Source: an uncultured Collinsella sp.
GTDB lineage: Bacteria > Actinomycetota > Coriobacteriia > Coriobacteriales > Coriobacteriaceae
Direction of reading: 5' to 3'
Assembly (NCBI GenBank): GCA_934668695.1
Contig: CAKUOD010000010.1
Coordinates: 1 to 64,000, forward strand
Length of the DNA stretch: 64,000 bases
Positions 17,719-25,344 of the stretch are shown one piece after another. Within the stretch, counting starts at the first letter, position 1. Each line of letters opens with the position of its first letter. The notes beneath the pieces were generated by a model, which saw only the letters and a program-made list of their open reading frames with translations, did not search any database and was not told where the DNA came from. Both the position numbers and the translations under genes were made by a program.

Positions 17719-19238
17719 TGGTCCCTCCTTCCCTGATACATCGCCGCCTCGAGCACGTGGTCCTGCGTCACCTGCTCGCTCTCGGCGACATCGGCAATCG
17801 TCCGCGCGATGCGCACCAGACGCACGATGCCGCGACCCGTGAGATGCGTGCGCTTCGACAGGCCGAGCACGCACTTCTCTGCCGCCTCGTCGAGCGCAAA
17901 GGTCGATACGACACCGTCGATGGAGCGGGACTCGTCATCCTCGGCCTCGGCGTCCGCATCGTCCATATGCGACTCGCGCCAGGCGCGGAAGGCGCGCCCA
18001 CGCACAACGTAATCACGCAAATCGGCCGATGACATGCCCTCGGCGCCCTCGATAATCACCTGGGGGTCGGGACGGGTCACGTCGAGCATCATGTCGATAC
18101 GGTCGGCCAAGGGACCGCGCAGCTTAGCCCGATAGCGCTCGACCATCGAGGCGGAACAGCGACACGGCACTTCGCGATCGCCCAAAAAGCCGCAGGGGCA
18201 GGGATTGCTCGCAGCCAGCAGCTGAAAACGCGATGGGAAGGTAAAGGCCCCGTCAACGCGCACGATCCTCACATAGCCGCGCTCGATGGGCTGGCGCAGC
18301 GTCTGCAACACGCCGGTGGGAAACTCGGCGAGCTCATCCAAAAAGAGCACGCCGCCATGAGCCAAGCTGATCTCGCCCGGATGAACCGGGCGCCCGCCGC
18401 CGATAAGGCCCGCGGTCGAAATGCTGTGGTGTGGGCTGCGGAACGGCCGATGCCCCGCCAACAGCCCATCGATGTTCTCGCCCAAGACCGAATGGATGCA
18501 CAGCGCCTCCTGCTGATCCTCAACAGAAAGCTCGGGCAAAATACCGGTCATGCGACGCGCAAGCATCGTCTTGCCCGAACCTGGGGACCCAATCATGAGC
18601 AAGCCGAGTTCTCCTGCCGCCGCAAGCGCCATGCCGCGCTTGGCGACCTCCTGCCCCAGCACGTCGGCATAATCGAGTTCGGGCTCAAACCCAGCCTCGA
18701 CGCCCTCAGAATCCAGATAATGCCGCGCGGCATCGCCCATACCGTGGGCAAGCTGCGACAAATGATCGATGAACCCGCAGTCCACGCCCGCGAGCGGCAC
18801 ATGCTGATCTGACCTGCCCGCGATAAAGGAAAGCCCCATATCGCGCGCGAGCAGCTGGAACGCCACCTCGCCCTTGACGGGCAACACCGTACCGTCCAGC
18901 CCAAGTTCGCCCGCGATAAGGCAACGATCAAGGTTGTCGCGGGGAATCTGCCCATCGGCCGCCAGCACCGCGATGGCGATGGGCAAGTCAAAGCCGCTGC
19001 CGGTTTTACGGATGTCGCCGGGTGCCAGGTTGACGGTAATGCCCGACCGAGGAATCTCGAAGCCTGCCGAACGCATGGCACAGCGAATACGCCCGCGCGA
19101 TTCCATCACCTCCATACTCGGGATACCGAGCATCTGAATGCCCGGGATGCCACCGGCAAGCGAAACCTCGACGGTTACGGGAATTGCCTCGACGCCGCGG
19201 ATACAGGCCGCGTGAACGGCAAAAGTATCGAACGCCAT
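17715..19238 (-). CDS. comM: ComM/YifB family Mg-chelatase-like AAA+ ATPase
   Basis: Hexameric helicase that promotes branch migration during natural transformation (function known from Vibrio ComM). An N-terminal Lon-protease-like region (VTVEVSLAGGIPGIQMLG) is followed by Walker A GSPGSGKTMLARR, Walker B GGVLFLDELAEF, a cysteine-rich NPCPCGFLGD and CRCS insertion, and the C-terminal Mg-chelatase segment. ATG 19238 overlaps the yraN stop by one base; 507 residues. It is adjacent to yraN and dprA, a classical competence neighbourhood. Confidence 0.95.
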   Translation of the reverse strand: MAFDTFAVHAACIRGVEAIPVTVEVSLAGGIPGIQMLGIPSMEVMESRGRIRCAMRSAGFEIPRSGITVNLAPGDIRKTGSGFDLPIAIAVLAADGQIPRDNLDRCLIAGELGLDGTVLPVKGEVAFQLLARDMGLSFIAGRSDQHVPLAGVDCGFIDHLSQLAHGMGDAARHYLDSEGVEAGFEPELDYADVLGQEVAKRGMALAAAGELGLLMIGSPGSGKTMLARRMTGILPELSVEDQQEALCIHSVLGENIDGLLAGHRPFRSPHHSISTAGLIGGGRPVHPGEISLAHGGVLFLDELAEFPTGVLQTLRQPIERGYVRIVRVDGAFTFPSRFQLLAASNPCPCGFLGDREVPCRCSASMVERYRAKLRGPLADRIDMMLDVTRPDPQVIIEGAEGMSSADLRDYVVRGRAFRAWRESHMDDADAEAEDDESRSIDGVVSTFALDEAAEKCVLGLSKRTHLTGRGIVRLVRIARTIADVAESEQVTQDHVLEAAMYQGRRDQ

Positions 19239-19723
19239 CACGACACCTGCCAATCGAACGCGTTGTACTGGTGCTCGATCTCGGCGATATGTCCACCACG
19301 GATGGTCACGCCAACGGCATCAAAACGAATCGCCTTGAGCGGATAATGCTCCATGAGATAGCAGCTTGCGATACGGCGATAGCGTCGCTGCTTTTGGGCA
19401 TCCACAGCCTCCTCGGGAAAGACCCGCGTGGCGCAATCCAGAGCGACGCGTCTGGTCTTGACTTCGGCCATCACCACGACATCATCGAGCTCGTCGAGCA
19501 ACACCAGATCGGCCTCGCCCTCGGCGCATCGATAGCCCTGTTCAAGCAAGGTATAGCCCCGCTCGTTAAAGTAGTCGATGGTAATGAGCTCGCCCAACAT
19601 GCCAAGTTCGCGAGGACTGAGTTCCTTGATAAACTCGGGTGTAATCGACCCGCAATCGAGCTCGCCGTCTTCCCAACGCTCCTTGAGTTGCTGCGTCTTG
19701 CTCTTTTTGCTTGCGGCACACAT
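19238..19723 (-). CDS. yraN: YraN family (UPF0102) putative endonuclease-like protein
   Basis: A restriction-endonuclease-fold protein of unknown role. The core shows LGMLGELITIDYFNERGY and the nuclease-like pair EGEADLV and VMAEVKTR. The ATG at 19723 is preceded by AAAGGAG, giving 161 residues, about 40 more at the N-terminus than the common form (lysine-rich, then a WEDGELDCGS segment). An upstream ATG at 19855 lacks a ribosome site and encodes unrelated residues. First gene of the yraN-comM-dprA-trmFO-xerC run. Confidence 0.88.
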   Translation of the reverse strand: MCAASKKSKTQQLKERWEDGELDCGSITPEFIKELSPRELGMLGELITIDYFNERGYTLLEQGYRCAEGEADLVLLDELDDVVVMAEVKTRRVALDCATRVFPEEAVDAQKQRRYRRIASCYLMEHYPLKAIRFDAVGVTIRGGHIAEIEHQYNAFDWQVS

Positions 19724-19821
19724 GGGATCTCCTTTCCCGCACACTGCATTGCCCCGATGATGAGGGCAACTTTCATGCGGGTAAGTACCGGAAACAAACC
19801 AAACGCCGACCAAATACCGAC

Positions 19822-19863
19822 AAAAAACGGGCCGCGCGCAACAATCACGTTGCACACGGCCCG
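19822..19863 (-). terminator. Terminator of rnhB
   Basis: A long GC-rich stem on the minus strand (CGGGCC...GGCCCG with GTGCAAC/GTTGCGC inside) is followed by T6, 50 bases after the rnhB stop. Confidence 0.9.
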
Positions 19864-19912
19864 CTACCAGCAGGTTTATAAAACGCCAGAGGTCCCTGTC
19901 TCCACAATTGGC

Positions 19913-20701
19913 CTAGAAAAGGCGCTCGGTCTGCAGAAAGTTTCCGCAAAAGCTCACGCGGTGCAGCGGACAAAGTCCGTGTTTGCGAATCGCCTCGATG
20001 TGCTCGGGGCTTGCGTAGCCCTTCGACTCGGCCAGATGGTACTCGGGATACTCGGCATCGTACTCGACCATCATCTCGTCACGCGTGACCTTGGCCATAA
20101 TGGAGGCGGCGGCGATGCAGGCGATCTTGGCATCGCCCTTCACCACGTCGCGCTCGTTGGGAACGGCGCCCAAGGGGTTGCCGTCCATAAGCACGCAATC
20201 GGGCTCGAGCCCCGTATCGGCCACAGCGCCCGCGACGGCAGCGCGGATGGCGCGGGCCATACCCATATCATCGATATCTGCAGGAGCGATATGGCAAAAA
20301 CCGATCGCGGTCGCCACCTCGGAAATCTTCACCGAGAGCAACTCACGGCGCGCTGGCGTGAGCTTTTTGGAATCATTGATGCCCCAAACGCGCGGCTCCA
20401 TAGGAAGGCACACGGCGCACACCGTCAAAGGACCGGCCACCGAGCCGCGACCCACCTCGTCGACACCCACGACCACACCATCGCCACCGAGTTCGTGCAT
20501 AAGCTCATACATACCGTTGACGCGCTCGCGCTCGGCAAGCTCCTTGGCATGGCGCTTAAGGGCACGCTCGCAAGCTTTAATTACCTGCTGGCGCGGATCC
20601 TCGCGATAGTGCTCCACGAGGGCGGGAATCTCCTCGAACGTGGCGCTCGCCAACTCGCCGGCAACCTGCGAAGCCGAAACCGAGCTCGTCATGTTGGCCA
20701 T
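19913..20701 (-). CDS. rnhB: Ribonuclease HII with N-terminal extension
   Basis: Removes RNA from RNA-DNA hybrids and misincorporated ribonucleotides. Catalytic motifs VGVDEVGRGSVAGP (first Asp at 81), INDSKKL, LMDGNPL and the KGDAKIACIAAASIMAKVTRD helix are present. Residues 1-75 form an extra, charged, helix-rich N-terminal segment; extended RNase HII proteins are known in Firmicutes and related groups. ATG 20701 follows AGGAGG by seven bases. That site lies only about 20 bases past the rplS terminator, so rnhB may be expressed by read-through. Confidence 0.94.
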   Translation of the reverse strand: MANMTSSVSASQVAGELASATFEEIPALVEHYREDPRQQVIKACERALKRHAKELAERERVNGMYELMHELGGDGVVVGVDEVGRGSVAGPLTVCAVCLPMEPRVWGINDSKKLTPARRELLSVKISEVATAIGFCHIAPADIDDMGMARAIRAAVAGAVADTGLEPDCVLMDGNPLGAVPNERDVVKGDAKIACIAAASIMAKVTRDEMMVEYDAEYPEYHLAESKGYASPEHIEAIRKHGLCPLHRVSFCGNFLQTERLF

Positions 20702-20730
20702 ACCAGGCCCTCCTTGCATGCGAATCAGAT

Positions 20731-20760
20731 AAAAAGAAGGGCCACCCGAAGGTGACCCTT
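20731..20760 (-). terminator. Terminator of rplS
   Basis: On the minus strand AAGGGTCACC pairs with GGTGGCCCTT around a UUCG tetraloop, followed by CTTTTTAT. Confidence 0.92.
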
Positions 20761-20794
20761 GTGTCCAAACGAGTGGACAGACGCTGCGATCTTC

Positions 20795-21136
20795 TTAGCG
20801 CTTCTCGGGGATGCGAGCAGCCTTGCCCACCTTGTCGCGGAGGTAGTACAGCTTGGCGCGACGGACGCGACCATGACGGACGACCTCGAGCTTGGCGATC
20901 TTGGGGCTGTGAAGCGGGAAGGTACGCTCAACACCGACACCGAAGGAAATCTTGCGGACGGTGAAGGTCTCGCGGGCACCGGCGCCGGCCATGCGGATGA
21001 CGTCGCCCTGGAAGACCTGGATGCGCTCGCGGTCGCCTTCCTTAATGCGGTAGTGAACCTTGACGTTGTCGGCGACGCGAACCTGAGGAATGTCCTCGCG
21101 GATCTGCTGACGCTCGATTGCGCGGATGTAATCCAT
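20795..21136 (-). CDS. rplS: 50S ribosomal protein L19
   Basis: L19 at the 30S-50S interface. It shows [20 protein letters not shown], the basic [21 protein letters not shown] region and [21 protein letters not shown] 21136 has AAGGA seven bases upstream; 113 residues. It has its own promoter and terminator and is not adjacent to trmD, its common partner. Confidence 0.97.
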   Translation of the reverse strand: MDYIRAIERQQIREDIPQVRVADNVKVHYRIKEGDRERIQVFQGDVIRMAGAGARETFTVRKISFGVGVERTFPLHSPKIAKLEVVRHGRVRRAKLYYLRDKVGKAARIPEKR

Positions 21137-21205
21137 GTGCAATTCCTTACTCTTCTAGAGGTGCCGTACCGCCTTGGCCGGCACGTAGTTGAACAAACGT
21201 ATTCG

Positions 21206-21233
21206 AGTATACACGCGCAGGTTTGCGCTGCAA
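21206..21233 (-). promoter_or_regulatory. Promoter of rplS
   Basis: TTGCAG (-35), a 16-base spacer and TATACT (-10) on the minus strand; a leader of about 63 bases results. Confidence 0.65.
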
Positions 21234-21279
21234 GAACTATTTTTGGCGCAGCCAAAAAGACAAAACCCGCACATGATAA

Positions 21280-21307
21280 CCGCCCGCCTCACGAATGAGA
21301 CGGGCGG
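21280..21307 (-). terminator. Possible terminator of ppdK
   Basis: CCGCCCG pairs with CGGGCGG (plus CTCA/TGAG inside) 39 bases after the ppdK stop on the minus strand, but only TTATC follows, so it is a weak intrinsic terminator. Confidence 0.4.
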
Positions 21308-21345
21308 CATGAAGGGGGCTACGCTAGGCGCGCGGCTGAGTTACC

Positions 21346-24096
21346 TTAAGCGGAACGCTTGGCCTCGAGCTTGGCCTGGGCGGCAGCAAGACGCGCGAGC
21401 GGCACGCGGTAGGGCGAGCAGGACACGTAGTCCACGTCCGCTACGTTGAACAGGTCCTTGATGGACTTGGGATCGCCGCCGTGCTCGCCGCATACGCCAA
21501 AGTGCATACCGGGATTGGTGGCACGGCCCTTCTCGACTGCCATGCGCACCAGCTCGAGCACCGCCGTGTCGATGGTCTCGAAGGGGTTCTCCTTCAAGAT
21601 CTTCTTGTGCAGGTACAGCGGGATGAACTTAGCCTCGGCGTCATCGCGCGAGAAGCCAAAAGTCGTCTGCGTGAGGTCGTTTGTGCCAAAGCAAAAGAAA
21701 TCGGCGTGCTGGGCGATCTCGTCGGCGACCATGCAGGCGCGCGGCAGCTCGAGCATCGTACCCACAGGAATGTTGAGCTCCACGCCCTCCTCGGCAGAAA
21801 CCTCGGCGATAACGCGCTCGATAACCTCGCGGGTCTGGACATGCTCGGCCGTGATGGAGACGAGCGGGACCATAATCTCGGGGCGCGGATCGACGCCCTC
21901 CTTGATGAGGCGGGCGGCAGCCGTTGCCACGGCGCGAACCTGCATGAGCGGCAGGTCGCCAAAGACAACGGACAAGCGCACGCCGCGCAGGCCGAGCATC
22001 GGGTTGGACTCGACCATGCCATCGATGCGGCGCAGACGGGCACGCAGGGCTGCGAGCTCCTCCTCGGTAGCGCCGGCGGCCTCCTTCTTAGTAATGGCGA
22101 CCTCGAGCTCACGAGGATCGTCCAAGAACTCGTGCAGCGGTGGATCGATCAGACGAACGACGACATCGCGACCGGACATGGTCTTGAACATCGCCAGGAA
22201 GTCCTCGGTCTGAACCTTGAGCAGATCGGCCAGCGCCTGCTGCTTTACAGTTTCGTCGTCGGACAGGATGAAGCTCTGGATGATGTTCTTGCGGTCGCCC
22301 AGGAACATGTGCTCAGTGCGGCACAGGCCGATGGCCTCGGCGCCAAACTCAAGCGCGAGCGCGGCATCCTCGGGGTTGTCGGCGTTGACGCGAACGTGGT
22401 TGGCGTGGCCGCAGGTCTCATCCAGACGAATCTCGTCGGCCCAGGACAGGATAGTGTCCAGGTCGCCGGTAAGCTCGGCGGAGACCAGGTCGACCGCACC
22501 GTCGACAACGATGCCCTGGGTACCATCGATGGAGATGATGTCGCCCTCGTGCAGTACGCGATCGCTACCCTCGATATGCACGACCTTCTCGGCGGCATCG
22601 ATATGGAAGCGCTCGACGCCGCAGACGCAGGGTGTGCCCATGCCGCGGGCGATAACGGCGGCGTGGCTCGTCTTACCACCGTGGCTCGTAAGGATGCCCT
22701 CGGCGGCAACCATGCCCTTCAGGTCGTCGGGGTTGGTCTCCCAGCGGACCAGGATGACCTTGTGGCCCTCGGCGGAACGCGCGACGGCGTCGTCGCTCGA
22801 GAACACGACCTCGCCCACGGCGGCACCGGGGCTGGCGTTCAGACCGGTCGCGAGCGCCTCGTACTTCTTGGAGGAGTCGAACTGCGGGTGCAGGAGCTGG
22901 TCGAGCTGCGCGGGGTCGATGCGGCTTACGGCCTCCTCGCGGGTGATCAGACCCTCCTCGACCATCTCGATGGCAATGCGCAGGGCGGCGGTGGCGGTGC
23001 GCTTGCCCACGCGGGTCTGGAGCATCCAGAGCTTGCCCTGCTCGATGGTGAACTCGATATCGCACATATCGCGATAGTGATCCTCGAGCGTCAGGAAGAC
23101 GCGCTCGAGCTCCTCGCCTGCGGACTCGAGGCCCGGGGTGGTCTTGAGATCGGCAATGGGCTCGGTGTTGCGGATGCCGGCGACGACGTCCTCGCCCTGG
23201 GCGTTGACCAGAAAGTCGCCGTAGAACTCCTTGGTGCCGTCGGCCGGGTTGCGGGTGAAGGCGACGCCGGTCGCAGAGGTCTCGCCCTTGTTGCCAAAAG
23301 CCATAGCCTGGACGTTGACGGCGGTGCCGAGCTCGTCGGAGATGCCGTGCTGCTTGCGGTAAATGCAGGCGCGCTCGTTCATCCAGCTGCCAAAGACGGC
23401 CTGGATGGCAAGACGAAGCTGGAGCTCCGGATCGTGCGGGAAGACGGGCTTGCCATCGGCGACCTCGAGCTCGGGATACAGAGCAGCCTCGACGTTGGCG
23501 GAGAAGATGCCCTTGAAGGTCTCGACGAGCTCCTGCAGGTCCTCGGCCGAAAGCTCGGAGTCAACGCGGACGCCGGCAACCAGGCGGGCCTGGGTCAGGG
23601 CGTTCTCGAACAGGTCGGCGTCGACGCCCATGACGACGTTGGAGAACATCTGGATAAAGCGGCGATAGCTGTCCCAAGCAAAGCGCGGGTTCTGCGTCTG
23701 GGCGATGAGGCCCTGGACGGAATCGTCGTTAAGACCCAGGTTGAGGACCGTGTCCATCATGCCGGGCATGGAGAACGGAGCGCCCGAGCGCACCGACACG
23801 AGCAGCGGATCGTTGGCGTCGCCGAGCTTCTTGCCGCAGCGGGCCTCGAGGTCGGCCTCGACGGCAACGATCTCGTCGAGTGCGCCCTCAGGCCAAACGT
23901 TGCCAGCACCGGAGTACTCAACGCAGGTCTGGCAGGTAATGGTAAAGCCACCGGGAACCGGCAGGCCGATACGGCTCATCTCGGCAAGGTTAGCGCCCTT
24001 GCCGCCAAGCACAAAGTTCATGGACTTGTCGCCCTCGGTGACACAAGTGCCCTGGGCGTCGGTTCCAAAACGGTAAACCCTCTTGCAATCGCTCAC
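21346..24096 (-). CDS. ppdK: Pyruvate, phosphate dikinase
   Basis: Interconverts pyruvate, ATP and Pi with PEP, AMP and PPi. The nucleotide-binding domain contains GGKGANLAEM and SVRSGAPFSMPGMMDT. The swivelling domain carries the catalytic histidine (His478) in GGKTSHAAVIARGMG, with Thr476 as the residue targeted by PDRP in this family. The PEP/pyruvate barrel ends with GVCGEHGGDP holding the catalytic Cys. GTG at 24096, seven bases after AAGGGG, gives 916 residues; an in-frame start at 24123 lacks that spacing. Its regulator ppsR is the next gene upstream, with a LacI-type palindrome between them. Confidence 0.96.
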   Translation of the reverse strand: MSDCKRVYRFGTDAQGTCVTEGDKSMNFVLGGKGANLAEMSRIGLPVPGGFTITCQTCVEYSGAGNVWPEGALDEIVAVEADLEARCGKKLGDANDPLLVSVRSGAPFSMPGMMDTVLNLGLNDDSVQGLIAQTQNPRFAWDSYRRFIQMFSNVVMGVDADLFENALTQARLVAGVRVDSELSAEDLQELVETFKGIFSANVEAALYPELEVADGKPVFPHDPELQLRLAIQAVFGSWMNERACIYRKQHGISDELGTAVNVQAMAFGNKGETSATGVAFTRNPADGTKEFYGDFLVNAQGEDVVAGIRNTEPIADLKTTPGLESAGEELERVFLTLEDHYRDMCDIEFTIEQGKLWMLQTRVGKRTATAALRIAIEMVEEGLITREEAVSRIDPAQLDQLLHPQFDSSKKYEALATGLNASPGAAVGEVVFSSDDAVARSAEGHKVILVRWETNPDDLKGMVAAEGILTSHGGKTSHAAVIARGMGTPCVCGVERFHIDAAEKVVHIEGSDRVLHEGDIISIDGTQGIVVDGAVDLVSAELTGDLDTILSWADEIRLDETCGHANHVRVNADNPEDAALALEFGAEAIGLCRTEHMFLGDRKNIIQSFILSDDETVKQQALADLLKVQTEDFLAMFKTMSGRDVVVRLIDPPLHEFLDDPRELEVAITKKEAAGATEEELAALRARLRRIDGMVESNPMLGLRGVRLSVVFGDLPLMQVRAVATAAARLIKEGVDPRPEIMVPLVSITAEHVQTREVIERVIAEVSAEEGVELNIPVGTMLELPRACMVADEIAQHADFFCFGTNDLTQTTFGFSRDDAEAKFIPLYLHKKILKENPFETIDTAVLELVRMAVEKGRATNPGMHFGVCGEHGGDPKSIKDLFNVADVDYVSCSPYRVPLARLAAAQAKLEAKRSA

Positions 24097-24272
24097 GATA
24101 CTTCCCCTTCTATGTGTTCGCACACACGACCGTGGTAACGAATCGACCCGCCGGATGCAGGCCGTGAGGGAACTATACGGCGGGTTTTGGGCACGCTTAA
24201 GCAGAGGACGCGCGGTTTGGTAAACGTGCTAAAACTGGCGGTAAACGGTAGGTAAAGGTGGTTACCTTATGA

Positions 24273-24302
24273 AGATACCACTACAACATAATTGCAGGTC
24301 AA
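24273..24302 (-). promoter_or_regulatory. Candidate ppdK promoter
   Basis: TTGACC, 18 bases, GTATCT on the minus strand. The operator palindrome at 24313-24336 would be centred near -58 from its start site. A second -10-like TATAGT nearer the gene (about 24172) has a poor -35. Confidence 0.35.
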
Positions 24303-24312
24303 AAGTAGTATG

Positions 24313-24336
24313 ATTTGCTAAAACGCTTTAGCAAAT
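24313..24336. promoter_or_regulatory. LacI/CcpA-type operator palindrome between ppsR and ppdK
   Basis: ATTTGCTAAA-ACGC-TTTAGCAAAT is a 24-base dyad with perfect ten-base arms and a central CG, the hallmark of LacI-family operators. Its core TAAAACGCTTTA matches the two adhE half-sites in 11 of 12 positions. The intergenic region (24097-24437, 341 bases) holds no gene; besides this site and the candidate promoter it contains the hairpin at 24387-24417. Confidence 0.6.
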
Positions 24337-24386
24337 AGGCCAATAAAATATGATATTGAACGTTGCGAAAATGCTCAATTGCCAGG

Positions 24387-24417
24387 TGGGACAAATCTAT
24401 CAGAAGTATTTGTCCCA
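24387..24417. repeat. Hairpin downstream of ppsR
   Basis: TGGGACAAAT pairs perfectly with ATTTGTCCCA around an 11-base loop, 21 bases past the ppsR stop. No T-tract follows on either strand in the transcribed direction; on the minus strand the T5 precedes it. It may protect the ppsR mRNA 3' end or be a repeat-type palindrome. Confidence 0.5.
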
Positions 24418-24437
24418 AAAAGACTGCTCAGCGATTG

Positions 24438-25310
24438 CTACTGCTGCGCGCGGCGAGCGGCGCGGCGGGCCCTTGCTTCTTGGATCTCCTCGAGGTGAGC
24501 GATGATCTCGGAGGCGCTCTCTTCGATCGCCTTGCCGTCGGTACGCACTACAAAGCAACCCAGGCGCTTCATGAGCGCACGGGCTTCCTCGAGTTCGCTT
24601 CGCACGCTCTCGGGCTCGGCATAGGAACCGGCGACGGCGCGGGCGTAGTCATCGCCCAGGCGGCTATCGCGAATTTCGGAAATCACATCGACGGTCGAAA
24701 TCAAACCGAACAGACGCATCGGGTCGACCTCGTAAATCGACTTGGGCGGCTCCATGCCGTGCGCCAGCGGAACGTTGGCGACCTTATAGCCCTGATAGGC
24801 CAGATACATCGACAGCGGCGTCTTAGACGTGCGCGAAACACCCAGCAACACGATATCGGCGCCCGACAGATCGTCGCAGCCGCGCCCGTCATCGTGCTCA
24901 ACGAAATACTCCATGGCCTCGATGCGGTGGAAATACCGGTCGTCGGTCTTGTGGATCACGCCGGCCACGCCCTTAGGCGCAACACCGATGAGCGAAGACA
25001 GCACGGCAAGCGTAGGTCCGATCAGATCGACCGAGCGAATGTGCAGCATGCCCAAGTAGTCGAGCACGCGGGCACGAAGCGCCGGGTCGACGATGGTGTG
25101 GAACACGGCGATATCGCGATGGTCCGCATCCACACGCGGACCGACAAACGACTCCACCTGCTCCACCGAGGTCACCTTGGGAAGGCGCAAAACACGAAAA
25201 GCCCCTTCATCAAATTGCCCGGACGCCGCAAGCACCACCTCGCAAGCGGTATCTCCGAGCGAGTCGGAGATAACGATGACGGTGGGACGAGCGGTGACCG
25301 GGCAATCCAT
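24438..25310 (-). CDS. ppsR: PPDK regulatory protein (PDRP, DUF299): bifunctional Ser/Thr kinase and pyrophosphorylase
   Basis: Controls PPDK (or PEP synthase) by ADP-dependent phosphorylation of the threonine next to its catalytic histidine and by Pi-dependent dephosphorylation. The family motif GVSRTSKTPLSMYLA and the N-terminal VISDSLGDTA are clear. It is 290 residues; the last 30 are Arg/Glu/Ala-rich and helical. AAGGAG stands six bases before the ATG. It lies immediately upstream of ppdK, so PPDK rather than PEP synthase is the likely target. Confidence 0.95.
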   Translation of the reverse strand: MDCPVTARPTVIVISDSLGDTACEVVLAASGQFDEGAFRVLRLPKVTSVEQVESFVGPRVDADHRDIAVFHTIVDPALRARVLDYLGMLHIRSVDLIGPTLAVLSSLIGVAPKGVAGVIHKTDDRYFHRIEAMEYFVEHDDGRGCDDLSGADIVLLGVSRTSKTPLSMYLAYQGYKVANVPLAHGMEPPKSIYEVDPMRLFGLISTVDVISEIRDSRLGDDYARAVAGSYAEPESVRSELEEARALMKRLGCFVVRTDGKAIEESASEIIAHLEEIQEARARRAARRAQQ

Positions 25311-25344
25311 GCGGGGCTCCTTTTGCGCTTACGCGCAGGCTAGC

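Noticed and set aside
21481..24138. An 885-codon plus-strand frame opposite ppdK
   Set aside because: Shadow of the highly biased ppdK codons; no ribosome site or family motif.
24387..24417. Intrinsic terminator of ppsR
   Set aside because: The stem is good but no T-tract follows on the minus strand; it is recorded as a hairpin only.
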